From contig CAYGNF010000006.1 of assembly GCA_964351245.1 (NCBI GenBank), forward strand, positions 1 to 40,218: 40,218 nucleotides of DNA, in the 5' to 3' direction. This document shows, piece by piece, positions 8,459-17,358 of this stretch. Each line of letters starts with the position of its first letter. Position 1 is the first letter of the stretch. Source of the DNA: JANRKH01 sp964351245 (GTDB lineage: Bacteria > Pseudomonadota > Alphaproteobacteria > Rickettsiales > Rickettsiaceae). Below the pieces are notes generated by a model. The model was given only the letters and a program-made list of their open reading frames with translations, ran no database searches and had not been told where the DNA came from. The position numbers were made by a program, and so were the translations under genes.

Positions 8459-9679
8459 ATGAATCAGAGTTTTTTAAAAAAATATTTACCCACTATCACT
8501 ATATGTTCTTTATGCCTCAATTTCGCATTATTATTTCCTGCGATACCAAAACAAGTAAAGAACATTGTTGGTAGGTGTAACCTACATGTTTACAGCTATC
8601 TATATGGTAACAGTAATAGGGATATGGTTGCTTTCCACACACAAGATTTACCAAAACTTTTATCAAAAGATAAATTTCTTGCAATTAAACAGGCGATTAT
8701 CAGAGGAGATTTTGATGATATAGCCCTTGTAGTTGTAAAAAATCATAAGATTAAATGGATTGCTTCAACAAAAGAAGGAAATATTGCATGGAGAATGAAG
8801 TTCGTAATAGATCATTTGAAGATAAAAAAAATAAATTACCTACTCAATGACAATGTTTTTGTAGTGAGATATCATGATACAATAAAAAAGTTTGATAAGG
8901 ACTTTGATGCTATTACTACTCCTGAATTAGTAGACATACCTGTATTTGTTTTTAATATAAACACAGACGTGCAAAAAGAATATCCAGGAAAATTTATTCC
9001 TTTTCCTGATGATTATACACTTGGATTAGAGGGTAAAGGCTATTGGGAAGGATGGGAGAATATAGCGCGCAATATTCCAAAATCATGGTCTTTATATTCT
9101 TGGGACAAGAAAGTAAATAAGATATTTTGGCGCGGCAAACTTTCAGACTGCGCATGGCCGGATTGCCAAAAATCCTCTAGATTAAAGATAGTGCAAATGA
9201 CGGATACTAAAGATTTTGTTGATGCAAAATTTGCATCACTGATGGAATCAGATAAAGCGCTTTATGAAAGTATGGGATTAAGCAATAATTTTTCTAATTT
9301 TGTAAAACAATCAGATGGAGCTAAGTATAAATATCAAATTGTACTTGATGGAGTGAGCTGTACTACTCCAGGATATCTATATAGACTTTACAGCAGTTCT
9401 TTAGTTATCAAGCAAGAAACAAAAGAAGTGCAGTGGTTTTATCATGCTTTAAAGCCTGGTGTACACTATATCCCAGTAAAAGAGGATTTAAGTGATATAG
9501 AAGAAAAATATGAATGGCTTAGATCTCATGATGAGCAGGCTAAGGAAATTTTAGACAATGCTAGAAACTTTGTAAAAAAATACGCTAAAATCGAAAATAT
9601 TATGTACTCATACATACCTTTATTATTAAATAAACATGCTGAATCCATTAAGTTCGATGTGGATGAGATGAATCTTTAA
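8459..9679 (+). CDS. Glycosyltransferase family 90 (CAP10/LPS-modifying) protein
   Basis: 406 aa. A basic N-terminus and a hydrophobic segment (about residues 8-27) suggest an inner-membrane anchor or uncleaved signal. The GT90 hallmarks follow: FWRGKLSD (W224-R225-G226) in the donor-site region, YQIVLDGVSCT (about 291-301), LVIKQETKEVQWFYHALKPG and HYIPVKEDLSDI. The family transfers xylose or glucose to glycans and includes bacterial LPS-modifying proteins. The acceptor is not known here; surface polysaccharide or LPS core is the likely target given the lpx genes in the window. No clear Shine-Dalgarno. It is followed by a decayed-looking region. Confidence 0.85.
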   Translation: MNQSFLKKYLPTITICSLCLNFALLFPAIPKQVKNIVGRCNLHVYSYLYGNSNRDMVAFHTQDLPKLLSKDKFLAIKQAIIRGDFDDIALVVVKNHKIKWIASTKEGNIAWRMKFVIDHLKIKKINYLLNDNVFVVRYHDTIKKFDKDFDAITTPELVDIPVFVFNINTDVQKEYPGKFIPFPDDYTLGLEGKGYWEGWENIARNIPKSWSLYSWDKKVNKIFWRGKLSDCAWPDCQKSSRLKIVQMTDTKDFVDAKFASLMESDKALYESMGLSNNFSNFVKQSDGAKYKYQIVLDGVSCTTPGYLYRLYSSSLVIKQETKEVQWFYHALKPGVHYIPVKEDLSDIEEKYEWLRSHDEQAKEILDNARNFVKKYAKIENIMYSYIPLLLNKHAESIKFDVDEMNL

Positions 9680-10225
9680 GTAACGCTTAGTTATGTATGC
9701 TTTCAAATGCCTTCAAGATAAAGTCCAAGGACTATATAAACAAAATTAGATTTGTGCTAGATACTCATTTTGCATTTCGCTATCAACGAAGAATTAGCAT
9801 ACAGACTGCACAAATCCAATTGGGGCAAACTTACTACCTCTTGCCCAACAGAGATTTGGGAGCTATTCGAAGATGATTTTTCTAGGTCTTTATTTGGATA
9901 TTATTTCCGGTGTACAATTTCGTCATTTGTAAACTAAAACTTAAAGCTTTCTAAAATAGAGATAGTACTAGGTATGAATTTTAGCTATATAGCATTATTC
10001 TCAGTTATAGCTGGGGAGGTATAAACTAAATCCCATTTTTAAATTACCAGATTTGATTTTCATGGCTCACTCTTAGGGCTCTATTTATCTACACTTGCGC
10101 AATAAGGACGTTTAAATCAACAGTCTAATTTAATGGCACTTGATGTAAAACACTTCCGTAGCCAGATTCATTAGGTGACAAAACAAATCTGGCAGGACTA
10201 AATAATTAGCAGAGCGCTACATTAA
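9680..10225. other. 546-base gap, possibly decayed coding DNA
   Basis: No intact gene. A plus-strand frame at about 9760-9935 (roughly 55 codons, no ATG) reads like protein, with NEELAYRLHKSNWGKLTT and then WELFEDDFSRSLFGYY, ending at TAA. It could be the remnant of a lost gene, but I recognise no family. CCAGATT recurs near 10047 and 10161 and is mirrored by AAATCTGG near 10186, giving a weak hairpin between the last two. Confidence 0.35.
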
Positions 10226-11797
10226 TTATATTAACAGAGCCGAGTCTCTCAATCGCGGTAGATATTCTTCAAAGAAGACATCCAATTCTTTCTTGATTTC
10301 TGCCTCATTCACAAGAGATTGGTTATGTTTTGATATATTAAGAGTACCACTTTTGACATCCTCTAGTACCTTTTGTTTGATAGTATCTATGTTGCTATTG
10401 CCATTAAAATATTTAAAAATTAATTTATCAATCGCACTAATTGATACTCTTTCATGCCTGAGGTTTGTTACCCAATTAGCATTACTATACTCCACTTGAG
10501 TTCTTGAGAGATTAGAAACAGTAGGTTTGTCTTTGATCTTTGTTTGGTAAAGTGGTTTATCTTTTGCAATGGATATGTGTCCAGATAGGACTAACTGCAT
10601 TCCATAGGAAAGCATATCTTTCATCACATCTTCTTTTGTTGCGTATTTGAGCTTCTTAGCTGCTATTGTTGCAACCTCATCAATTGTCATGCCCACATTA
10701 TTATTCTCGCACAGAGTATAAAATGCAGCCTTCATGAATTTGGATGTTGTTGACACTTTCATTTCTTTTTTACCAGAAAAATAGAATTCTACTTGTTCAA
10801 GATTATTTTCAATATCAATACTCGCCAATGGTTTTTCTGGAGAAGCGTTCAGAGAGATATAAAATTTTAGAATATCCTCTTGTTTTAAAGTCCTATTTAA
10901 TTGAGCATTTTTGTTGCATAGTAAGGTTGATCTAAAGCGTCTATTAGTTATGTAGTCCATATATTGTTCTGTGCGTACAATATCCTTAATTTCTGCAAGT
11001 TTATCTGCTACAGTTTTTGTCATATTACCTAGATACATACTCGCAATAGCAGCATCTGCAAGATACTGAAGATTATACCGAGAGGCTTTTTGCATAAATT
11101 CATTAAAATAAAAAGGATGATTATCATCTTCTAGGTGATCGTGCTTTAAGTAGTAATCAGGCTGCTGGGCCAGTAAGTCAGATTCATTTTTTAATAATGT
11201 AGAATAAGGCGATTGATTATTTTCATTTGAGTCTTTGAGGAATTGTAGCAACAATCTTGCTTGAGAAACTTTCTCACTAGGATCAGCAAAATTCTGAGTA
11301 TGATACAGCATCATGTCTCTAATGCTTTTTATCATGTTCCAGCCAGGTAATGTATTATAACTAATGTAAGTAATACCGTTTTCAGATAAATTATTTTGCG
11401 CAATGTCAAAAATCTTATCTTGAACTGCCGCAGGCACCCAAGAAAACACCCCATGAACTATTATGTAATCAAATTTACCCATAGATGCATCCACATCATT
11501 GATAGACATGCACTTTAGTTCTAGATTTTTGATTTTTGCCTTCTCTTTGAGTGCTAGACCCTGTTCAATCTGAACCTTAGATAAATCAATACCAATACAT
11601 TTTGAATCTGGATACATATAAGCAAAAGGCAAAATATTGCCTCCAGAAGAGCATCCAAGCTCAAGGACTCTTGCATTTTTTAGAGGTGGAGTATCAAGGC
11701 CAAATAAAGAGCCTAAAGTTCTAAGATGCGATGGGGATGATACTGGATACGGATTGCTTTCATATGGTACGCTATCGTATGAGTTGATATCATTCAT
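10226..11797 (-). CDS. SAM-dependent methyltransferase with regulatory domain, PKMT-like
   Basis: 523 aa. A conserved N-terminus (YESNPYPVSSPSHLRTLGSL) leads into a class I Rossmann methyltransferase with motif I VLELGCSSGGN (44-54) and the acidic residue D71 in CIGIDLSKVQ. Then comes FDYIIVHGVFSWVP and a large C-terminal methyltransferase-regulatory domain (PF10119 type) up to about residue 300, plus a winged-helix-like tail. This is the architecture of the rickettsial protein lysine methyltransferases that trimethylate or monomethylate OmpB; that is known of relatives, and the target here is inference. AAAGGAG lies seven bases before the ATG. It is transcribed alone. Confidence 0.8.
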   Translation of the reverse strand: MNDINSYDSVPYESNPYPVSSPSHLRTLGSLFGLDTPPLKNARVLELGCSSGGNILPFAYMYPDSKCIGIDLSKVQIEQGLALKEKAKIKNLELKCMSINDVDASMGKFDYIIVHGVFSWVPAAVQDKIFDIAQNNLSENGITYISYNTLPGWNMIKSIRDMMLYHTQNFADPSEKVSQARLLLQFLKDSNENNQSPYSTLLKNESDLLAQQPDYYLKHDHLEDDNHPFYFNEFMQKASRYNLQYLADAAIASMYLGNMTKTVADKLAEIKDIVRTEQYMDYITNRRFRSTLLCNKNAQLNRTLKQEDILKFYISLNASPEKPLASIDIENNLEQVEFYFSGKKEMKVSTTSKFMKAAFYTLCENNNVGMTIDEVATIAAKKLKYATKEDVMKDMLSYGMQLVLSGHISIAKDKPLYQTKIKDKPTVSNLSRTQVEYSNANWVTNLRHERVSISAIDKLIFKYFNGNSNIDTIKQKVLEDVKSGTLNISKHNQSLVNEAEIKKELDVFFEEYLPRLRDSALLI

Positions 11798-12424
11798 TTG
11801 TAACTCCTTTGTTAATTTAATATTAAAGTGATAAATACTATGCGCATTACCGCGATATAATCAAGCTTTTTTATGCAAGCATAAACTATTTATATTGATG
11901 CATAGCGCAAAACTCTATAGAGTATATTACCTACATTCTAAACAATCCCATCATTTGTAAATAATATCAAGGCATTTTGCAAGCATATATGCGCATTCTA
12001 GGGTGCAAAAAACCAAACAAGGTATTTTAAGCTTTGTGATATTGAGTATTTGCTTAGCTCTGTTAGATAATGATTGCAGAGGAATTTTGGTATGTTTTTA
12101 GCATGATACATATTTTTTAAATAGATTATATATTGCGAGCCATGATAGGCCTCAGAACAGAAATATACCAAGCAATCAAAAGTTTTGAGGTATCTAGTAT
12201 TGTGTTTTGATGGTATTTTACTCATAATTATGTTAAATTGAGAAAAAATAGTATATAATTTGTACTATATGCAACATTAATTTATAGTCATTGAATTTGA
12301 ATATTGTGCTAGGTTAGAGGGGGCGAAAGTCTATATCTAATAGAAGCGAGATGAGCAACGAGGCGCAAAGTTCAAAATAAGTGATATAGTAGAGATATTT
12401 GTTATGAGGTTAGGGGGATTAGCT
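11798..12424. other. Divergent intergenic region of about 630 bases
   Basis: It separates the methyltransferase from the lipoprotein gene. A 75-codon minus-strand frame (11998-12225) is Y/S/K/L-rich, has no ribosome site or recognisable family, and is not called. TATAAT at 12254-12259 could be a -10 box for the downstream gene. Between about 12316 and 12372 lies a patch clearly richer in G and purines than its surroundings (AGAGGGGGCGAAAG, then GAAGCGAGATGAGCAACGAG). It would lie in the 5' leader of the lipoprotein mRNA. Confidence 0.45.
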
Positions 12425-13567
12425 ATGCGTAAGTTTTCATTGGGTTTTTTTCGTTCTATTTTTGTCCCATTAGTATTCTTTGTAATATCTGGATGCACTT
12501 CTGATCAATGGTACAAACCTCAAAAAAAAGTTGAGATAGCAATTTTAATGCCTTTATCAGGCCCATTTGGATCTCAAGGCAAAAAATTGTCGGAGATAAT
12601 TAGATATGGTGTAGAAGATAATCTCAATGGAATTATCACAAGCACTGTATATGATATTGCGACTGAAGATCTCATTGAGCAAGCTCTGTATAAAATTGGA
12701 GGCAAAAAAACTCAGTTAATATTAGGACCCCTCTTTACTCCAAGTGTGAACGCAATCGAGCATTTTGCACATAAGAATAACATCCCTATACTGACACTTT
12801 CCAATAACCCCCTTCTTGCAAAAGAAAATATGGTATATGTGTTTGGACACGCGCCATTAAAACAAACGCATCAATTAATCAAATATTTGACTAGTAATGA
12901 TTATAATGATTTTATTTTGCTTTCTCCTCGTACCAAAAATTCTGAAAATTTAAAAAGAGTTATATCTGAATTATTAAAGCAAAATAATGCAAGGTTACAT
13001 ACGCCTTTCTTCTACGACGCTTCAGAGAGCAATACAGAAACTAGCGACATCAAGACTATGATTGCTAAAATTGCAGATAAGGTAGATGAGATACTAGAGG
13101 ATGATAATAACGAAAAAAGACCAGTGATTTTAATCTCAGAAGATAATAAACAAAATTTAAGCCAAATATTTCAGGAAATTGCGATATTAAATCTTGATAA
13201 GAAAGCAGTCATTGCAGGTGATTCAAGAATTGACATAAAGTTAAATCACAATATTGAAATGATTTATGTTGGGAGTACTAGACTGCCGGAAAAAACATTG
13301 TTCACAAGGATACAAGATGAGTTAAATATAGATCAACTTGGTTATCTTGAAGCAATAGCATATGATGTAGGGGCTTTTGCTGCAGTTGCTGTAAATCAAA
13401 GCTTTGAGCGCGAGGCATTTTTAAGTAGAATCAATAGCATGCATTGGTATAAAGCTTTATCTGGAGATTTAAGATTTCAAGGCGGTATGTCCGAGAGAAG
13501 ATATGGAGTAATCAAGAAAATAGGGCAAAAATATTACATACTAGAATCTTATGAAGATAGTAATTGA
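12425..13567 (+). CDS. Periplasmic-binding-type lipoprotein, penicillin-binding protein activator family
   Basis: 380 aa from the chosen start. A signal peptide ending in lipobox ISGC makes Cys24 the lipidated residue. The mature part is a type I periplasmic binding fold of the Leu/Ile/Val or LpoA kind: IAILMPLSGPFGSQGKKLSE, then TQLILGPLFTPSVNAIEHFA and NNIPILTLSNNP, and late AYDVGAFAAVAV. In proteobacteria this family is annotated as PBP activator, an outer-membrane lipoprotein stimulating peptidoglycan synthesis. The frame opens at 12404, but AGGGGGA lies about 7 bases before the ATG at 12425, which also gives a normal signal peptide. Function is by family only. Confidence 0.75.
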   Translation: MRKFSLGFFRSIFVPLVFFVISGCTSDQWYKPQKKVEIAILMPLSGPFGSQGKKLSEIIRYGVEDNLNGIITSTVYDIATEDLIEQALYKIGGKKTQLILGPLFTPSVNAIEHFAHKNNIPILTLSNNPLLAKENMVYVFGHAPLKQTHQLIKYLTSNDYNDFILLSPRTKNSENLKRVISELLKQNNARLHTPFFYDASESNTETSDIKTMIAKIADKVDEILEDDNNEKRPVILISEDNKQNLSQIFQEIAILNLDKKAVIAGDSRIDIKLNHNIEMIYVGSTRLPEKTLFTRIQDELNIDQLGYLEAIAYDVGAFAAVAVNQSFEREAFLSRINSMHWYKALSGDLRFQGGMSERRYGVIKKIGQKYYILESYEDSN

Positions 13568-13654
13568 GATATAATAAAGAAGAAATTTAAAATATAAACC
13601 TTTATGATATTGAAAGAATATATTAAATTTAAAGTAATATAATAATTCCGCTCT

Positions 13655-13834
13655 ATGATTATAGGATTCATCTTGATGATGCTTACATGCCTTACTTTGC
13701 TGGCTGGTATAGCATTAATGGCAACTGGTAATAGACTAAATAAAAAATACTCAAAAGCACTTATGTCTGCTAGAGTACTCCTACAATTTCTCTCTATTAT
13801 TGCACTTTTTATACTTTTTGCATATAAAAAATAA
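13655..13834 (+). CDS. HIG1-domain small twin-transmembrane protein
   Basis: 59 codons, ATG at 13655 to TAA at 13832. Two hydrophobic helices (IIGFILMMLTCLTLLAGIAL and VLLQFLSIIALFILFAY) flank a basic loop (NRLNKKYSKALMSARV). The loop pattern N-K-K-Y-S-x-x-L-M-x-x-R-V is the signature of the HIG1 domain. That domain is widespread in alphaproteobacteria and, in mitochondria, associated with cytochrome oxidase/supercomplexes. Role in the bacterium is not established. It lies just upstream of nadE, whose ATG is 35 bases on, so co-transcription is likely. It is easily missed because of its length. Confidence 0.75.
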   Translation: MIIGFILMMLTCLTLLAGIALMATGNRLNKKYSKALMSARVLLQFLSIIALFILFAYKK

Positions 13835-13868
13835 TTTTACCATCAATGTAATAATCACAACATGCTGT

Positions 13869-15485
13869 ATGAACATTTATTTAGCTCAAATCAATCCTAG
13901 AGTAGGAGATTTTAAGTATAATTTTGCATTAATTCAAAAAACAATAGAGCAAAATAGTGATGCTTCTTTTATTATTTTTCCAGAATTATCGGTATGTGGA
14001 TATAGTCCTCAAGATCTATCGTTACGCAAGGATTTTCAATTATTATGCGATGAATATACAAACAAAATTCTTAAACTTAGCATTGACTATAATGGAGTCA
14101 TTATAGTAGGTTCAATAAGAACAAATAATGATAAGATTTATAATTCAGCCTTTGTGATGCATCAAGGGCGAATAATAAGTATTTACGATAAACTATCCTT
14201 ACCTAATCATGGCGTCTTTGATGAAAAAAGAATTTTTGCTCCTGGGGCGCAAATTTCATTGATAGAGCTTAATGGCAGGAAGTTTAGCGTGATCATATGC
14301 GAAGATATGTGGAGCCCAGGAGTCAGAGAGGAATTACTCAATCTGATGCCCGATTATATATTCTGCCTTAACGCCTCGCCTTATACTAAAACAAAAGAAG
14401 TGCATAGGCGCAATATTGCAATAAATCTTGCAAAAGAGAGTAATGCATATGTGATATATGTAAATCAAGTAGGTTTACAAGATAGCGTGCTTTACGACGG
14501 AGCATCTTTTGCTCTGAGTCCAGAGGGGGATGTAATATATCAGGCTCCTAAGTTTGTAGAGTCACTAGGCTATTTCAATATTAGTAATAATACTACCTCA
14601 AAGAATGTTGCCCCGCATAATATTATTCAAGATATATACAAAGGCCTTGTGTTTGCTTTACAAGATTATATAGCAAAAAGCAATATGCAAGAAGTGATCA
14701 TTGGATTCTCAAGTGGTATAGATTCATCCCTTACTGCTATTCTTGCATTTGATGCTATAGGTTCAGATAAGGTCCATCTATATGGAATCCCAACTTCGAA
14801 TAATTCTCAAGATACTCTCAATGATGCTGAGGAGTTTTGCATCAAAAATCACACGAATATGCAGATTATTGACATAGATAAACTATATGATTCTTTTGCA
14901 GCTCTCATAAAACTTACAGAAGAAGATGAAATAGCTACGCAAAACCTCCAATCGCGCATTAGGGGCACAATATTAATGGGACTCTCTAATCAAAAAAAAT
15001 ATCTTCTATTGTCTACAGGCAATAAATCTGAACTTGCAGTGGGATATAGCACTCTTTATGGAGATATGAATGGTGGGTATAATTTATTAAAAGATGTATA
15101 TAAAACTGAAGTATACCAACTAGCAAAGTGGCGTAATAATAATATTCCAACATTTTCCCAGCACAAAATATCTGCTCCTATACCAGATAATATCATCACC
15201 AAAGAACCTTCTGCTGAACTTGCGCAAGGTCAAAAAGACTCCGATACACTGCCGCCCTACGACATCTTAGATAAAATTTTACAATATTATATCGAAGACT
15301 CTAAATCTTGTGAGCAGATCAAGAATCTAGGATTTGATGCTGAAATGGTTGATTATATAGCAAATTTGGTTAGAATAGGGCAATTTAAAAGATATCAATC
15401 TACTATGGGGCCAAAAATCTCAGATATGAGTTTTGATCTAGACTGGAGATATCCAATAATGAATTTTTTTGATACAAAGATATGA
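13869..15485 (+). CDS. nadE: Glutamine-dependent NAD+ synthetase
   Basis: 538 aa. The N-terminal nitrilase-type glutaminase domain shows the catalytic triad E39 (FPELSVCGY), K108 (YDKLSLPNHG) and C144 (VIICEDMW). The C-terminal synthetase has the PP-loop SSGIDSS (about 281-287) and the STGNKSELAVGYSTLYGD block. It amidates nicotinate adenine dinucleotide to NAD+ using glutamine. The frame is open upstream to 13800, but MNIYLAQINPRVGD at 13869 is the family N-terminus. gltX overlaps the stop by four bases (ATGA), indicating an operon. Many Rickettsia have lost NAD synthesis, so retention is informative about lifestyle. Confidence 0.95.
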   Translation: MNIYLAQINPRVGDFKYNFALIQKTIEQNSDASFIIFPELSVCGYSPQDLSLRKDFQLLCDEYTNKILKLSIDYNGVIIVGSIRTNNDKIYNSAFVMHQGRIISIYDKLSLPNHGVFDEKRIFAPGAQISLIELNGRKFSVIICEDMWSPGVREELLNLMPDYIFCLNASPYTKTKEVHRRNIAINLAKESNAYVIYVNQVGLQDSVLYDGASFALSPEGDVIYQAPKFVESLGYFNISNNTTSKNVAPHNIIQDIYKGLVFALQDYIAKSNMQEVIIGFSSGIDSSLTAILAFDAIGSDKVHLYGIPTSNNSQDTLNDAEEFCIKNHTNMQIIDIDKLYDSFAALIKLTEEDEIATQNLQSRIRGTILMGLSNQKKYLLLSTGNKSELAVGYSTLYGDMNGGYNLLKDVYKTEVYQLAKWRNNNIPTFSQHKISAPIPDNIITKEPSAELAQGQKDSDTLPPYDILDKILQYYIEDSKSCEQIKNLGFDAEMVDYIANLVRIGQFKRYQSTMGPKISDMSFDLDWRYPIMNFFDTKI

Positions 15486-16840
15486 AAATAAGAACAAGAT
15501 TTGCCCCTTCGCCAACGGGTATGATGCATGTAGGCAATGCAAGAACTGCTCTAGTGAATAAATTATTTGCAATGAAAGAGGGTGGTGATTTCATTTTGAG
15601 AATAGACGACACAGATACGAATCGCTCTACTAAGGAATTTGAAAATAACATAATACAAGACTTAAAGTGGCTGGGCCTTGATTGGCATGAGATTTACTTT
15701 CAATCACATAGACTGCAAAAATATCAAAATGCTATGCATGAATTGATTGCTTCAGGAAGATTATATGAATGTTACGAAACTCCAGTAGAACTAGAAATAA
15801 AAAGAAAGTCCCTGCTTGCAAACAGCAAACCTCCGATATACGACAGATCATCTCTAAATCTTACTGAAGAAAAAAAACAAGAATATAGAGCATCAGGACG
15901 AAATCCCCATTATAGATTCAAGCTAGACGGAGCTCTTGTAGAATGGAAAGATATGATCAAGGGATCTATGTATTTTGAAGTAGCAAATATCTCAGATCCA
16001 ATCGTGATAAAAGAGGATGGTAGTATGACCTACATGCTTTGTACTTGTGTAGATGATTTGGATCTACAAATTAGCCATGTGATTAGAGGGGAGGACCATG
16101 TATCTAATACTGCAATCCAAATTCAAGTAATGAGCGCGCTAGATGCTAAACCACCTGCATTTGGGCATCTGAGCTTAATTAAATCCCAGAATGATAAAAT
16201 CTCTAAAAGAGTGGGTGGGTTTGATATTGCGTCTCTTCGTAATAATGTACATCTTGAACCAATGTCTATTAATAGCTTGCTTGCAAATATAGGCACGAAG
16301 AACCCTATTGCGCCCTATAATAATTTAGCAAATTTAGTCCATAATTTTGACATTAGTAATTTTGGACTAAGTCCCACGAATTACTCTGTACAAGACCTAG
16401 AAAAAATTAACCACAAAATTCTATTAACAATGAGTTATGAGGATATAAAGCCAAGGTTACTGGAAATGGGCGCGCTATATATTACTGAGAAGTTCTGGAA
16501 TGTAGCAAAGCCCAATCTTCACACTCTCAATGATTTAAAGCTTTGGTGGGATATATGTTATAATTATAAGCCACCCGAACCTATTGAAGACGGCCAAGAG
16601 GTATTAAAGGTAGCAAAAAATCTACTCCTGGATATGGAGTTAAATGCAGATAGCTGGGTAGAATGGACGAAGCAAATAAAAGCCCAAGTTGGCAAAACTG
16701 GCAGAAGTATTTTTATGCCACTCAGACTTGCTATTACCGGAATTGATCACGGTCCAGAATTGTCGGATTTAATTATGATGATCGATAAAGATGAAGTGAT
16801 CAAACGGCTAGATTCTGCCATAAAAAAATCAACAGCATGA
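15482..16840 (+). CDS. gltX: Glutamyl-tRNA synthetase
   Basis: Class I aminoacyl-tRNA synthetase, 452 aa. The HIGH-like motif is in PSPTGMMHVGNAR (about 10-21), followed by IDDTDTNRS, and the KMSKS-like loop is KISKR (239-243). It charges tRNA-Glu and/or tRNA-Gln. Many Rickettsiales carry two gltX genes working with GatCAB, and I cannot tell from this copy alone which specificity it has. It overlaps nadE by four bases upstream and ccmG by four bases downstream. Confidence 0.95.
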   Translation: MKIRTRFAPSPTGMMHVGNARTALVNKLFAMKEGGDFILRIDDTDTNRSTKEFENNIIQDLKWLGLDWHEIYFQSHRLQKYQNAMHELIASGRLYECYETPVELEIKRKSLLANSKPPIYDRSSLNLTEEKKQEYRASGRNPHYRFKLDGALVEWKDMIKGSMYFEVANISDPIVIKEDGSMTYMLCTCVDDLDLQISHVIRGEDHVSNTAIQIQVMSALDAKPPAFGHLSLIKSQNDKISKRVGGFDIASLRNNVHLEPMSINSLLANIGTKNPIAPYNNLANLVHNFDISNFGLSPTNYSVQDLEKINHKILLTMSYEDIKPRLLEMGALYITEKFWNVAKPNLHTLNDLKLWWDICYNYKPPEPIEDGQEVLKVAKNLLLDMELNADSWVEWTKQIKAQVGKTGRSIFMPLRLAITGIDHGPELSDLIMMIDKDEVIKRLDSAIKKSTA

Positions 16841-17358
16841 AAAAAATCTTTGTGCCGTTTATAGTATTAATTACTGTATTTTCTACCGTTTTTATAATAC
16901 TTTATGACGATATTTATACAGATGTAGGTATTCAAACATTATATCCAGTGCCTCAGGAGATATCTGCGGAGCTACAGAACAATGAAGACATATATATAAT
17001 TCATTTTTTTGCATCTTGGTGTGATATGTGCTCTAAAGATCTTAAGTATATAGAAATGATCAAAAATAGACTAAATATACCTATATATGGTATACTGATT
17101 AATGATACACCTCAGCACTTGAGTAAGAAAATAGGAAGCTATACAACATTATTTACAAAGCTATATTTCTCTTTTCCGGTTAATAAACTTATTAATCTCG
17201 ATATTGATAGAATTCCAAGAATAATGATTATTTATAAAAATAATATTGTATATGACCACGCTGGATCAATAAATGAGAGGATAGTACGTAGAAAAATTAT
17301 CCCTCTTCTTGAACGCTCTGCAAATGCATTAAATAAGGAAGAAATAAGCAATGAATAA
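16837..17358 (+). CDS. ccmG: Thiol:disulfide interchange protein CcmG/DsbE
   Basis: 173 aa. An N-terminal membrane anchor (about residues 4-24) is followed by a thioredoxin fold facing the periplasm. The active site is FASWCDMC, the cis-proline region RIPRIMII, and the C-terminal block YDHAGSINERIVRRKIIPLL corresponds to the E. coli CcmG segment around HAGDLN. It reduces apocytochrome c or CcmH during cytochrome c maturation. It overlaps gltX by four bases and secD by eight. ccmC lies two genes downstream, which supports the assignment. Confidence 0.85.
   Translation: MKKIFVPFIVLITVFSTVFIILYDDIYTDVGIQTLYPVPQEISAELQNNEDIYIIHFFASWCDMCSKDLKYIEMIKNRLNIPIYGILINDTPQHLSKKIGSYTTLFTKLYFSFPVNKLINLDIDRIPRIMIIYKNNIVYDHAGSINERIVRRKIIPLLERSANALNKEEISNE

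Noticed and set aside
11998..12225. 75-codon minus-strand frame upstream of the lipoprotein gene
   Set aside because: Y/S/K/L-rich, no ribosome site, no domain pattern; chance frames of this size are common in AT-rich gaps. Could be revisited if conserved in relatives.
12404..12424. Upstream ATG for the lipoprotein gene
   Set aside because: The AGGGGGA ribosome site lies inside this extension and is correctly spaced for ATG 12425, which also gives a normal lipoprotein signal peptide.
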